Source: Mycobacterium ostraviense | GTDB taxonomy: Bacteria > Actinomycetota > Actinomycetes > Mycobacteriales > Mycobacteriaceae | NCBI RefSeq assembly: GCF_002705925.1 | Contig: NZ_NKRE01000001.1 | Location: 1,707,573 to 1,771,572, forward strand | Length of the DNA: 64,000 nt | Direction: 5' to 3' | In this document: piece by piece, positions 34,731 to 44,280 of the stretch | Position numbering within the stretch: the first letter of the stretch is position 1 | Layout: each line of letters begins with the position of its first letter | The notes under the pieces: model-generated | The model's input: the letters and a program-made list of their open reading frames with translations, nothing else | Told to the model about the DNA's origin: nothing | The model's database searches: none | Translations under genes and position numbers: made by a program

Positions 34731-37700
34731 GTGAACAGATTGCTCGGCCCCGGTCGTCTGCCCGGTTTCGGCCTGGTGGCAGCGCCGCTGCGGGCTGCCG
34801 TGGCGGGCACCCGCATGACCGTTACCGCCGGCGCCGCCGTTGCGGGCGCCGCCGCAGGCACCGTCCTGCTGGGCGGCAACCTGGCAGCGAGTGTGGGCAG
34901 ATCGTTATCCCGTGCGACACCGGATGTTTCGGCGATGACCCGCACGGCGGCGGGGGTCGCGATCGAGGCGGGGGGTGGCCCGCCGGCACGGCGCAGCTGC
35001 ACCACCGGTTCGCGGTGCTGGGTCGAGGTGCGCGGCCTCGGCGATAAGCACGCCGCCGCCATCGCCACCGACGTGCTGATGGCGGTACGAACGACGCCCG
35101 GTGTCCGGGAGGCCTTCCTGAACCGCACCGTGGCGCGGCTGGTCGTCACCGTAACCGCCGACGGGCCCTCGGCGGCCGAACTCTGCCGGATCGTCGCCGA
35201 CGCCGAGCGGCGCCACGGGACCACCGACACGCGCCAGCGTCCGCTCAGCCTGCCGGGCGACGACGCGCTGCTGATGGGACGGATGATCGCGGCCGCGGCG
35301 GCCACCGCGGGCCTCGGCCTTTCGCTGACCGGCAGCCTGCTGCGGCTGCCCAGGCTGCCCGATTTGGTGGCCGTGCCGCCGACGCTGGCCGACCACCTGC
35401 CGCGACTGCGGAAAGAGCTGGAACGGCGCCTCGGACCCGAGGGCACCGACGTCTTGTTCGGTGTCGTCAACGCCACCGCCGCCGCACTGACGCTATCGCC
35501 GACGGCGGCGGCGGCCGAAGCCGCGACCCGCGCGATGCTGGTGGCCGAGGCCTGGACCGGTCGGCTCACCTGGCGTCGCCATGAACCCGGGTTGGGCAGC
35601 CGGCCGGTGCCCGACGACGCCGCGTCGGCACCCAGGAGCATCCCGACCCCACCCGACGGGCCGGCGGAACGCTACGCCAACCGCGCCGGTGCGGCCGGTA
35701 TCGGCGCCGCCGCGGTGGTGGGCGTGCTGTCGCGCAACCTCGACATGGCCGGTGCCGCGGCGCTGACCGCCGTCCCGAAGCCGTTGCGCACCGTGCGCGA
35801 GGCATTCGGCTGCACGATGAGCAGCGGGCTGGCCGCCCGTCACGACGCGCTGGTGCTGCGTCCCGGTGCCTTGCGAACACTCGACCGGGTCGATGCGATC
35901 ATGATCGACCCGCGGGCGTTCTACACCGACGATTTGATGGTCAGTCGCGTTCTGGGCGTTCCGGATTCGCAACGCACCCGGGCCTGGGAAGCGGTGCGGG
36001 CCGCACTGGACGAGGCCGGACTGACCCCCGGATGGCACGACCTGGCGGATATCCCCGGCGCCGGCGGCGGCGCCGGCCAGGCGCTGATCAGCCCGGTGCG
36101 CGATCCGTTCGCCGCGGCGGTGCTCACCGAAGCGCGCCGGTCACACCCGCGGGTCTTCTCCCTCGATGACGACGGATTGCGTTCGCTGGCACAAGGATTC
36201 GACCAACTGTATCCCCTGGACGGGTCGATCGACGACGCGGTGGCGGCGGCTGTCGCGGAACTGAAGGCCGGCGGCGCCACCGTGGCGTTGCTGACCACCT
36301 CGCAGATGCGGGCCGCGCATCGGGCCGATGTCACGATCGGGATGCAGCGGCACCGGCATCCTCCCCCGTGGGGTGCCGACGTTGTCGTTTCGGACCTGGC
36401 CGGCGCCTGGCGGGTGCTGCACGCGATGCCCGCCGCGCGAGCCGCCACCGACAATGCGGTCCGGCTGTCGGCCTCGGCGTCGGCGATCGGTGCCCTGATG
36501 TTGATTCCCGGTGTGCCGGGGCGCAGTTCGGTCTCGGTCAACGTCGGGATGGCCGCCAGCCTGTGGTTCGGATTCCGTTCGGCCGCAAAGGTTTTCCGCG
36601 ATCCACTGCCAGAACCCGAAACCGTCCACGACTGGCACAGCCTGCCTGTTGCGCAAGTGCGGCAACTGCTGCGCCGGCCTCCCGACGAACACCGGGCGCC
36701 AGCATCCACCCGGTGGCACAACCTGCCGCCCGTTCGCCTGCTGCAAGCCGCGGGTGCGAAGTCATGGGGACTCGTGCGCGATTTCGCGGACGAGATGCGC
36801 TCCGACCTGTCCGACCCGATCACGCCGCTGCTGGCCACCGGCGCGCTGGCCAGCGCGCTGCTGGGCTCGCCGCTGGATGCGGTGCTGGTGAGTGGCGTGC
36901 TGCTGGTCAACGCGGGGCTGTCGGCCGAACAGCAGTTGCACGCCCAACGCATCCTGAATCGCCTACTGGCCGTGCAAGATCCGTCCGCGCGCCGGCTTAC
37001 CGGCCCGCTCGATGAGCAGCGCCACGAAAAGGTGTCCGCCACGCGGCTGCGCCCGGGCGACATCATCGAAGTCCATGCCGACGAGGTGATCCCCGCCGAC
37101 GCCCGGCTGCTGCAGGCGTCCGACGTCGAGGTCGACGAATCCATGCTCACCGGCGAGTCGCTGCCGGTGGCCAAGCAGACCGAGCCCACGCCCGGCGCCC
37201 CGCTGGCCGAACGGACCTGCATGCTCTATGCCGGCACCACGGTGGTTGCCGGCACGGCCGTTGCCGTGGTGACCGCGGTCGGTTCGCGCTCGGAGGTGCG
37301 CCGGGCACTGGCGATGGCGCCGAGGAAGTCGCAGGAGATCGGCCTGCAACGACAGCTGCGGCGGATCACCCGGCGGGCCTTGCCATTCAGCGTGGCCGGC
37401 GGCGCTGTGGTCGGGTTGCTCAGTGTGGCGCGGGGCACGCCGTTGCGGGCGGCGGTGGGAAGCGCGGTCACGCTGATCGTCGCCGCCATTCCGGAGGGGC
37501 TGACCCTCGTGGTGACGCTGGCTCAACTGGCCGCCGCACGCCGGCTCACCGGCGAGTCGGTGCTGATCCGTAATGCCCACTCGATCGAGGCGCTGGCCCG
37601 GCTGAACGTGGTGTGCTTCGACAAGACCGGCACGCTGAGCGAGAACCGGCTGAGGGTCAAATCGGTACACCCGGTGACCGGCCACACCCCCGGACAGGTG

Positions 37701-39221
37701 CTGGATGCCGCGCTGAGCACCACCTATTCGAGGCACACCCACCGGGTGGAGCATGCCACCGACGATGCGATCAACCGGGCCGCCGACGACCCCGCGCTTC
37801 GCGGCTCGCGGCCGCAACCGCGACGGACCCGGGACGCCTTCTTGCCGTTCCAATCCGGTCGCCCGTTCGCCGCCGCGCTGGTCGGCACCCGGCTGACCAT
37901 CAAAGGCTCACCGGAGGTCCTCTCGTCGGCGCTGCGGCAGCAACCCGGCACCAGCACCGAAGCGTTGCAGCAGCAGATCGACGAATTGGCGGCCAGGGGG
38001 TTGCGCGTGCTGGCGGTGGCCGAGCGTCGCCTCAGCCGCGAGCAGGCCGCTGCGGCGGCGGCCGATCCCGATCTGCTGGAAAGCCTGTGCCTGTCCGGGC
38101 TCTACCCGATCGGTCTGCTGGGGTTGGCCGACACGCCGCGGCCGACGGCCCGGTCCGTGCTGACGGCACTGGCCGACCGCGACATCGCGGTCCGGTTGAT
38201 CACTGGCGACCATCCCACGACCGCGGCCGTGATCGCCCAGGAGTTGGGCATCGACGTCACCGTCGAGCAGGTGGTCACCGGCTCCGACTGGGAAGCATTG
38301 TCGGCCGACCAGCGCGCCGAGGTGGTCGCGTCGCGACTGGTCTTCGCACGCATGACGCCGGAGCACAAGATCGAGGTGGTCCAGAGCCTGGAACGGGCCG
38401 GGCTGGTCACGGCGATGGTCGGCGACGGCGTCAACGACGCGGCCGCGATCCGGGCGGCCAGCGTGGGCATCGGAGTGGGCGCGCGCGGCAGCGACGCGGC
38501 CCGAACGGCGGCCGACGTCGTGCTGCTCGACGGGAAGATCGAGGCACTGCTCGACGCCCTGGATGAAGGCGAGCAGCTGTGGCGCCGCGTGCATTCGGCG
38601 GTCTCGGTGCTGCTGGGCGGCAACCTCGGCGAGGTGTGCTTTGCACTGATCACCACCATCCTGACCGGGCGTTCGGTGCTCAACGCTCGCCAGATGCTGC
38701 TGGTCAACATGTTGACCGACGCGCTGCCGGCCGCCGCCCTGGCCGTCAGCCCCCAGGCGGGAACCGCCGAGGTCGACCGCGACGAGGCGGCGATGTGGCG
38801 CGCGATCGGGATTCGTGGCGCGTCCACGACGATCGGCGCCATGCTGGCGTGGCTGCTGGCCAGCGCGACCGGTACCCGGCGCCGCGCGGCGACGGTGGCG
38901 CTGATCGGGTTGGTGGGCACGCAACTGGCCCAGACACTGGCCGACTCGCACAGCGGGCTGGTGGTACTGACGACCGTCGGGTCCTTTGGCGCGCTGGCGA
39001 TGGTCGTGAGCACGCCCGGCCTCAGCCACGTGTTCGGCTGCACCCCGGTGGGCCCGCTGGGCTGGGGTCAGGCGCTGGCCGCGGCGGCGGTGGCGGGCCT
39101 GGCCTCGGCGCTCGCTCCCGACCTGCTCGTTCGCGCATCCGAGCACGCCCGGCGGGTCATCGGCAGCACCGCCGATGGTGAGGCGTTGGTCGACGACGCT
39201 GACTCCCTCGCGCGCAGGTAA
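34731..39221 (+). CDS. Giant P-type cation-transporting ATPase, CtpH/CtpI type
   Basis: A 1496-residue P-type ATPase with the very long N-terminal region seen in mycobacterial CtpH and CtpI. The first 650 residues include EVRGLGDKHAAAIATDVLMA, SLPGDDALLMGR and a degenerate ATPase-like half (RHDALVLRPGALRTLDRVDA, PRAFY). The active half starts at about residue 680: TGESLPVAKQ (actuator), IVAAIPEGLTLVVTLAQL (membrane segment 4), CFDKTGTLSENRLR with phosphorylated Asp964, and TAMVGDGVNDAAAIR. Membrane pairs follow at the C-terminus. PEGL in segment 4 indicates a P2-like (Ca2+/Mg2+-type) transporter rather than a heavy-metal one. GTG 34731 with GAGGTGGGT before it is preferred; the frame is open back to 34425. 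The ion is unknown. Confidence 0.85.
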   Translation: MNRLLGPGRLPGFGLVAAPLRAAVAGTRMTVTAGAAVAGAAAGTVLLGGNLAASVGRSLSRATPDVSAMTRTAAGVAIEAGGGPPARRSCTTGSRCWVEVRGLGDKHAAAIATDVLMAVRTTPGVREAFLNRTVARLVVTVTADGPSAAELCRIVADAERRHGTTDTRQRPLSLPGDDALLMGRMIAAAAATAGLGLSLTGSLLRLPRLPDLVAVPPTLADHLPRLRKELERRLGPEGTDVLFGVVNATAAALTLSPTAAAAEAATRAMLVAEAWTGRLTWRRHEPGLGSRPVPDDAASAPRSIPTPPDGPAERYANRAGAAGIGAAAVVGVLSRNLDMAGAAALTAVPKPLRTVREAFGCTMSSGLAARHDALVLRPGALRTLDRVDAIMIDPRAFYTDDLMVSRVLGVPDSQRTRAWEAVRAALDEAGLTPGWHDLADIPGAGGGAGQALISPVRDPFAAAVLTEARRSHPRVFSLDDDGLRSLAQGFDQLYPLDGSIDDAVAAAVAELKAGGATVALLTTSQMRAAHRADVTIGMQRHRHPPPWGADVVVSDLAGAWRVLHAMPAARAATDNAVRLSASASAIGALMLIPGVPGRSSVSVNVGMAASLWFGFRSAAKVFRDPLPEPETVHDWHSLPVAQVRQLLRRPPDEHRAPASTRWHNLPPVRLLQAAGAKSWGLVRDFADEMRSDLSDPITPLLATGALASALLGSPLDAVLVSGVLLVNAGLSAEQQLHAQRILNRLLAVQDPSARRLTGPLDEQRHEKVSATRLRPGDIIEVHADEVIPADARLLQASDVEVDESMLTGESLPVAKQTEPTPGAPLAERTCMLYAGTTVVAGTAVAVVTAVGSRSEVRRALAMAPRKSQEIGLQRQLRRITRRALPFSVAGGAVVGLLSVARGTPLRAAVGSAVTLIVAAIPEGLTLVVTLAQLAAARRLTGESVLIRNAHSIEALARLNVVCFDKTGTLSENRLRVKSVHPVTGHTPGQVLDAALSTTYSRHTHRVEHATDDAINRAADDPALRGSRPQPRRTRDAFLPFQSGRPFAAALVGTRLTIKGSPEVLSSALRQQPGTSTEALQQQIDELAARGLRVLAVAERRLSREQAAAAAADPDLLESLCLSGLYPIGLLGLADTPRPTARSVLTALADRDIAVRLITGDHPTTAAVIAQELGIDVTVEQVVTGSDWEALSADQRAEVVASRLVFARMTPEHKIEVVQSLERAGLVTAMVGDGVNDAAAIRAASVGIGVGARGSDAARTAADVVLLDGKIEALLDALDEGEQLWRRVHSAVSVLLGGNLGEVCFALITTILTGRSVLNARQMLLVNMLTDALPAAALAVSPQAGTAEVDRDEAAMWRAIGIRGASTTIGAMLAWLLASATGTRRRAATVALIGLVGTQLAQTLADSHSGLVVLTTVGSFGALAMVVSTPGLSHVFGCTPVGPLGWGQALAAAAVAGLASALAPDLLVRASEHARRVIGSTADGEALVDDADSLARR

Positions 39222-39245
39222 CCAGAACCCCCGGACCCCGTGCGC

Positions 39246-39302
39246 CGAGATCGACGACAGCGCGGAAAAGTTCAAGTGGACGTCGCGCGCACGTCGATCT
39301 CG
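39246..39302. terminator. Inverted repeat between convergent P-type ATPase and glutamate-synthase-like genes
   Basis: CGAGATCGACG (39246-39256) and its exact complement CGTCGATCTCG (39292-39302) flank a 35-bp loop. It lies in the 101-bp space between two convergent genes, so a bidirectional terminator role is plausible. There is no T-tract. Confidence 0.4.
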
Positions 39303-39322
39303 ATGACGTAGCGCAGCCGCCG

Positions 39323-40858
39323 TCAGCCGGCCACGAGCTCCGTGATCGCTTCGACGTCTGCCGGCCCGGGCAGGCCCCAGTCGGGCTTGTAGTCGAATAA
39401 CTCGTCGACCTGCACGGTCTGCAGGTCGACGTCGAGCAGTTCGATGGCGTTCAGGGGTACCAGTGCCGGGTGGACATGGCCGCAGGCGCGGGCCAGGCAC
39501 AGCAGTTCGAAGCGCAGGGTGGCCAGATAGTTGGCGCAGCGCACCGACTTCAACGCCGGATCGAGGCCATGCTGCAGCCATGCCGACTGGGTGGCCACCC
39601 CGGACGGGCAGCGGCCGGTGTGGCAGCGCTGCGCCTGGATGCAGCCGATGGCGAACATGGCGGTCCGGCCGACGTTGACCATGTCGCAACCCATCGCCAG
39701 GGCCAACAGCGCATTCTCCGGGATGCCGAGCTTGCCCGAACCGATGAACACCACGTCGTGGTGCAGGCCCGCTTCGGCAAAGGCTCGGTAGACCCTGGGA
39801 AATGCCCACTTGAAGGGCAGCGCCACGTGGTCGCTGAACACCAGCGGCGCCGCGCCGGTGCCGCCCTCCCCGCCGTCGACGGTCACGAAATCGACACCGC
39901 GACCGGTGCGGGCCATGCGCGCGGCGAGCTGCGGCCAAAACGCCTCGTCGCCGACCGCCGACTTGATGCCCACCGGAAGACCGGTCTCGGCGGCGATGGT
40001 CTCCACGAAATCGAGCAGTCCGTCGACGTCGTGGAATGCCGAATGCCCGGCGGGACTGCGGCAGTCCACCCCGGCCGGAATGCCGCGGATGGCCGCGATT
40101 TCCGGAGTCACCTTGGCGCCGGGGAGCATGCCGCCCAGCCCCGGCTTGGCGCCCTGACTGAGCTTGATCTCGATGGCCCGGATCGACGGCGTGGCGGCCA
40201 CCCGGTCGACCAGCCGCGGCAGACTGAAGGTGCCGTCCTCGCTGCGGCAGCCGAAGTACCCGGTGCCGATCTGCCAGACCAGGTCGCCGCCGTTGAGGTG
40301 GTACGGCGATATCCCGCCCTCCCCCGTCGTCTGCAGGGCTCCGGCAAGGGCCACACCCTTATTCAGCGCGGTGATGGCCGCGCCGCCCAGCGACCCGAAG
40401 CTCATCCCGGAAACGTTGACCAACGACGAGGGCCGGAATGCTTTGGCGCGGCCCCGCACACCGCCGAGCACCTTGGCCGCCGGCAGCGGCACCGCCGGAT
40501 CGGGGTGCCCCGGGTCGCCATCCGGGGCCGGCACTGGGAACGCTGCGTGCTTGATGATCGGATAGTTATGGGACCGCTCGAGGTCGTTGTCGGTGCCGAA
40601 GCCGAAGTACCGGTTGGTCAATTTCGACGACGTGTAGACCCAGCGCCGTTGGTCACGGCTGAAGGGTTGCTCCGCGTTGTTGTCGGTGACGATGTACTGG
40701 CGCAGCTCCGGCCCCACCGCTTCGAGAAGGAACCGCAGGTGGCCGATTATGGGGTAGTTGCGCAAGATGGTGTGCCGGCGCTGCACCAGGTCCCAGCCCA
40801 CGACGCCGGCCAGACTCCCGCCGACCGCGGCCGCCAGGGATCGCCGCTTCGCGCTCAA
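39323..40858 (-). CDS. FMN-binding glutamate-synthase-family protein
   Basis: A 511-residue protein of the stand-alone glutamate synthase alpha-subunit central-domain family. An N-terminal hydrophobic segment (SLAAAVGGSLAGVVGWDLV) could anchor it to the membrane. FMN-site blocks are NVSGMSFGSLGGAAITALNK, GEGGISPYHLNGGDLVWQIG, KLSQGAKPGLGGMLPG and FVTVDGGEGGTGAAPL. The cysteine cluster CIQAQRCHTGRCPSGVATQ matches the 3Fe-4S region of GltB. There is no glutaminase domain, so the substrate and electron partner are unknown. The start is TTG 40858, in a TTGA overlap with the glpD2 stop. Coupling to glpD2 suggests a shared electron or membrane context. In M. tuberculosis phoY1 takes this place. Confidence 0.85.
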   Translation of the reverse strand: MSAKRRSLAAAVGGSLAGVVGWDLVQRRHTILRNYPIIGHLRFLLEAVGPELRQYIVTDNNAEQPFSRDQRRWVYTSSKLTNRYFGFGTDNDLERSHNYPIIKHAAFPVPAPDGDPGHPDPAVPLPAAKVLGGVRGRAKAFRPSSLVNVSGMSFGSLGGAAITALNKGVALAGALQTTGEGGISPYHLNGGDLVWQIGTGYFGCRSEDGTFSLPRLVDRVAATPSIRAIEIKLSQGAKPGLGGMLPGAKVTPEIAAIRGIPAGVDCRSPAGHSAFHDVDGLLDFVETIAAETGLPVGIKSAVGDEAFWPQLAARMARTGRGVDFVTVDGGEGGTGAAPLVFSDHVALPFKWAFPRVYRAFAEAGLHHDVVFIGSGKLGIPENALLALAMGCDMVNVGRTAMFAIGCIQAQRCHTGRCPSGVATQSAWLQHGLDPALKSVRCANYLATLRFELLCLARACGHVHPALVPLNAIELLDVDLQTVQVDELFDYKPDWGLPGPADVEAITELVAG

Positions 40859-42606
40859 TTGAGCGGCACCGGTTCGAGGATCTCGGCCCGGGCTTCGGGC
40901 GCGCTGGCCCGCAACATGTCCGCCGACACGTCGTCGGGCTGCGCCTGCGAGAGCACCTCGGCTTCCACCCGCGCCTTGTAGTTGGCGACCTCCCGCTCGA
41001 TGTCCGCGGCGGACCAGCCCAGCACCGGTGCGATGATGTCGGCCACCTCCCGGGCGCAGTCCACACCGCGGTGCGGATATTCGATGGAGATCCGCATCCG
41101 CCGGGCCAGGACGTCCTCGAGATGCAGGGCTGCCTCGGCGGTGACGGCGTAGCGGGCCTCGACCCGCAGGTAGCCGGGCGCCTCCTTGATCGGGCTGAGC
41201 AGGCCGGGATCGTCGGCCGCCAACTCCAGCACCTCGTTGATCAGCGAACCGTAGCGGTCCAGCAGATGACGCACCCGGTACGGGTGCAGACCATGCATCG
41301 CGCCGACGTGTTCGACCTGGTTGACCAGCGCGAAGTAACCGTCGGCGCCGAGCAGGCTCACCTTCTGGGTGATCGACGGCGCGACCCGGGCCGGAATGAA
41401 CTGCACGGCAGTGTCGATCGCGTCGGCCGCCATCACCCGGTAGGTGGTGTACTTGCCGCCGGCGATGGCCACCAGTCCCGCTGCCGGCACGGCCACGGCG
41501 TGCTCGCGGGACAGCTTCGAGGTTTCCTCGCTTTCCCCGGCGAGCAGCGGACGCAGCCCGGCGTACACGCCGTCGATGTCGGCGTGCGTCAACGGGGTGG
41601 CCAGCACGGTGTTGACGGTGCCCAGGATGTAGTCGATGTCGACCTTGGTGGCCGCCGGATGGGCCAGGTCGAGGTTCCAGTCGGTATCGGTGGTGCCGAT
41701 GATCCAGTGGCTGCCCCACGGGATGATGAACATGACCGACTTCTCGGTGCGCAGGATCATCGCCACATCGCTGACGATCCGGTCCCGCGGCACCACCACA
41801 TGCACGCCCTTGGACGCGCGCACCTGAAAACGTCCACGCTGCTTGGACAACGCCTGGATCTCGTCGGTCCAGACCCCGGTCGCGTTGACCACGACGTGGC
41901 CGCGGACCTCCTTGATCGAGCCGTCCTCGGAGTCACGAACCCGCACGCCGATCACCCGGTCACCCTCGCGCAGCAGCGCCACCACCTGGGTGGAAGACCG
42001 CACGACAGCGCCGTAATGGGCCGCGGTGCGCGCGACGGTCATGGTGTGGCGGGCATCGTCGACGACGGTGTCGTAGTAGCGGATACCGCCGATCAGCGAG
42101 GTCCGCTTGAGGCCCGGGCTCAGTCGCAGCGCGCCGGCCCGGGTCAGATGTTTTTGCGCCGGAACCGATTTGGCGCCGCCCAGCCGGTCGTAGAGGAAGA
42201 TGCCCGCGGCGATGTAGGGACGTTCCCACCAACGCTTGGTCAGCGGGAATAGGAACGGCAACGGCTTGACCAGGTGCGGCGCCAATCGCGTCAGTGACAG
42301 CTCACGCTCGAAGAGCGCCTCGCGCACCAGGCCGAATTCCAGTTGCTCGAGGTAACGCAGTCCGCCGTGGAACATCTTCGAGGAGCGGCTCGACGTGCCG
42401 GAGGCCAAGTCACGGGCCTCGACCAGGGCCACCTTGAGACCGCGGGTAGCAGCATCCAGCGCGCACCCGGAGCCCACCACGCCGCCGCCGATGACGACCA
42501 CGTCGAATTGCTCGGCACCGAGCCGCTCCCAGGCCGACGCGCGCTGCTGCGGTCCCAGCGTCCCAGCGGGCTGCTCACTCTGCGGTGCGCTCATTGGGTT
42601 GCTCAC
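40855..42606 (-). CDS. glpD2: Aerobic glycerol-3-phosphate dehydrogenase GlpD2
   Basis: A 583-residue membrane-associated FAD enzyme that oxidises glycerol-3-phosphate to dihydroxyacetone phosphate and passes electrons to the quinone pool. The FAD-binding motif is DVVVIGGGVVGSGCALDAA (about 35-53). The family blocks ASGTSSRSSKMFHGGLRYLE, GGIRYYDTVVDDARHTMTVA, WGSHWIIGTTDTDW and AIAGGKYTTYRVMA are all present. A C-terminal DAO domain ends in SADMLRASAPEARAEILEP. The length fits M. tuberculosis GlpD2 (585). The start is ATG 42606. It follows lpdA on the same strand with a 78-bp gap, and its stop is coupled to the FMN protein. Confidence 0.95.
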   Translation of the reverse strand: MSNPMSAPQSEQPAGTLGPQQRASAWERLGAEQFDVVVIGGGVVGSGCALDAATRGLKVALVEARDLASGTSSRSSKMFHGGLRYLEQLEFGLVREALFERELSLTRLAPHLVKPLPFLFPLTKRWWERPYIAAGIFLYDRLGGAKSVPAQKHLTRAGALRLSPGLKRTSLIGGIRYYDTVVDDARHTMTVARTAAHYGAVVRSSTQVVALLREGDRVIGVRVRDSEDGSIKEVRGHVVVNATGVWTDEIQALSKQRGRFQVRASKGVHVVVPRDRIVSDVAMILRTEKSVMFIIPWGSHWIIGTTDTDWNLDLAHPAATKVDIDYILGTVNTVLATPLTHADIDGVYAGLRPLLAGESEETSKLSREHAVAVPAAGLVAIAGGKYTTYRVMAADAIDTAVQFIPARVAPSITQKVSLLGADGYFALVNQVEHVGAMHGLHPYRVRHLLDRYGSLINEVLELAADDPGLLSPIKEAPGYLRVEARYAVTAEAALHLEDVLARRMRISIEYPHRGVDCAREVADIIAPVLGWSAADIEREVANYKARVEAEVLSQAQPDDVSADMLRASAPEARAEILEPVPLN

Positions 42607-42684
42607 GGAAACTGACTCCTGTCGATTACTGGTCGGTAGCGTTGCTCCACCAGGCTAGTTCCTGAGGCGTCGCCGGGCTGGCCT

Positions 42685-44115
42685 TCAGTCCAGATCGTCG
42701 TGGGCCATCAGGCGGCGGGCGGCCTCGGTGATCGAGCCCGACAACGACGGGTACACGGCCAGTGTCTGCGCCAGCTCGTTGACCGTGATCCGGTTCTGCA
42801 CGGCCACCGCGATCGGCAGGATCAGCTCCGAAGCGATCGGTGCCACCACCACGCCGCCGATCACCACGCCGGTGGAGCGCCGGCAGAAGATCTTCACGAA
42901 GCCTTGCCGCAAACCCGACATCTTCGCCCGGGCGTTGGTCCGCAGCGGCAGCATGATGGTCCGCGCGGTCACCGACCCGTCGTCGATCGCCGACTGCGGC
43001 ACACCGACAGCCGCGATCTCGGGCCTGGTGAACACCGTCGCCGCGACCGTGCGCAACCGGATCGGGCTGACGCCCTCGCCCAGCGCGTGATACATCGCGA
43101 TCCGGCCCTGCATGGCCGCGACCGACGCCAACGGCAGCAGGCCGGTGCAGTCGCCGGCGGCATAGATGCCGGGCACCGACGTCCGCGACACCCGGTCCAC
43201 GGTCAGGTAGTTGCCGGGCCCGAGCTCGATGCCGACCCGCTCCAGGCCCAGGCCGCCGGTGTTGGGCACCGACCCGATGGTCATCAGGGCGTGGCTGCCC
43301 TCGACGGTGCGGCCGTCGGTCATGGTGACCAACACGCCGGTGTCGGTACGGGTCACCGATTCGGCCCGGGCGTTCTTGACCAGCCGGACACCGCGTTCGG
43401 CGAACGACTCTTCCAGGACCAGCGCGGCGTCGGCGTCCTCGTACGGCAGCACCCGGTCCCGGCTGGCCACCACGGTGACCTGCACGCCGAATTCGGTGTA
43501 GGCGTGGACGAACTCCGCGCCGGTGACTCCCGAGCCCACCACGATCAGGTGCTGGGGCAGCGCCTCCAAGTCGTAGAGCTGACGCCAGGTCAAGATGCGT
43601 TCACCGTCCGGCCGGGCCGACGGCAGTTCCCGCGGGCTGGCCCCGGTGGCGATCAGCACCACGTCGGCGTCGTGCTCGCTGCTGACGGGGCCGTCCGGCC
43701 CCGAATCGGAATGGGTCGCCTTGACCCGGTGGCGGGCCAGGCCCGGGGTGGGGTCGATCAGCTCGGCCCGGCCGGCGATCACGTGGACTCCCATGCTGAG
43801 CAGCTGGGCGGTGATGTCGGCCGACTGCTCCGCAGCCAGTGCCTTGACCCGGGCATGGATCTGCGGCAATGAGATCTTCGCGTCGTCGATGTCGATGTCG
43901 AAGCCCAGGCGCTGCGCCCGGCGCAGCTCGGTGCGCAGGCCGGTGGAGGCGATGAAGGTCTTGGACGGCACACAGTCGTCCAGTACGGCGGCCCCGCCGA
44001 TTCCGTCGGAATCGATGACGGTGACTTGGACTGATTCGGGGTGTGCGGTGGCTGCGACGATAGCGGCCTCGTAGCCGGCGGGGCCGCCGCCGATGATCAC
44101 GATGCGGGTCACCAC
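42685..44115 (-). CDS. lpdA: Flavoprotein NAD(P)H quinone reductase LpdA
   Basis: A 476-residue flavoprotein of the dihydrolipoamide dehydrogenase fold. In M. tuberculosis Rv3303c it acts as an NAD(P)H:quinone reductase. The FAD motif is RIVIIGGGPAGYEAA at the N-terminus. The position of the redox disulfide reads AAVLDDCVPSKTFIAS, with only one cysteine, so it cannot be a true lipoamide dehydrogenase. The NAD site is HLIVVGSGVTGAEFVHAYTE, and the second FAD motif is GIYAAGDCTGLLPLAS. A C-terminal dimerisation domain is present. The GTG start at 44115 gives VTRIVIIGG. It sits upstream of glpD2, and both feed quinones, which supports a common operon. Confidence 0.94.
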   Translation of the reverse strand: MVTRIVIIGGGPAGYEAAIVAATAHPESVQVTVIDSDGIGGAAVLDDCVPSKTFIASTGLRTELRRAQRLGFDIDIDDAKISLPQIHARVKALAAEQSADITAQLLSMGVHVIAGRAELIDPTPGLARHRVKATHSDSGPDGPVSSEHDADVVLIATGASPRELPSARPDGERILTWRQLYDLEALPQHLIVVGSGVTGAEFVHAYTEFGVQVTVVASRDRVLPYEDADAALVLEESFAERGVRLVKNARAESVTRTDTGVLVTMTDGRTVEGSHALMTIGSVPNTGGLGLERVGIELGPGNYLTVDRVSRTSVPGIYAAGDCTGLLPLASVAAMQGRIAMYHALGEGVSPIRLRTVAATVFTRPEIAAVGVPQSAIDDGSVTARTIMLPLRTNARAKMSGLRQGFVKIFCRRSTGVVIGGVVVAPIASELILPIAVAVQNRITVNELAQTLAVYPSLSGSITEAARRLMAHDDLD

Positions 44116-44280
44116 AGGCCTAACCTAGCCCGGTCACCCGGCAGTTCACGAGCAGGCCGCAGCGCGGCGCAAGGGCAAACGCGGCGCGGCGTGCCAGAGC
44201 ACCGGGTGAGGGCTGCATCACACCCGCCTCAGACCCTCGGGTAGCCGCCATCCATACAGCCGACGTTTAAGCTTTCTCCC

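Noticed and set aside
39323..41719. Single 798-residue protein spanning the FMN protein and part of glpD2
   Set aside because: The upstream half is the antiparallel-frame shadow of glpD2. Family similarity begins at LSAKRRSLAAAV, coinciding with the TTGA overlap.
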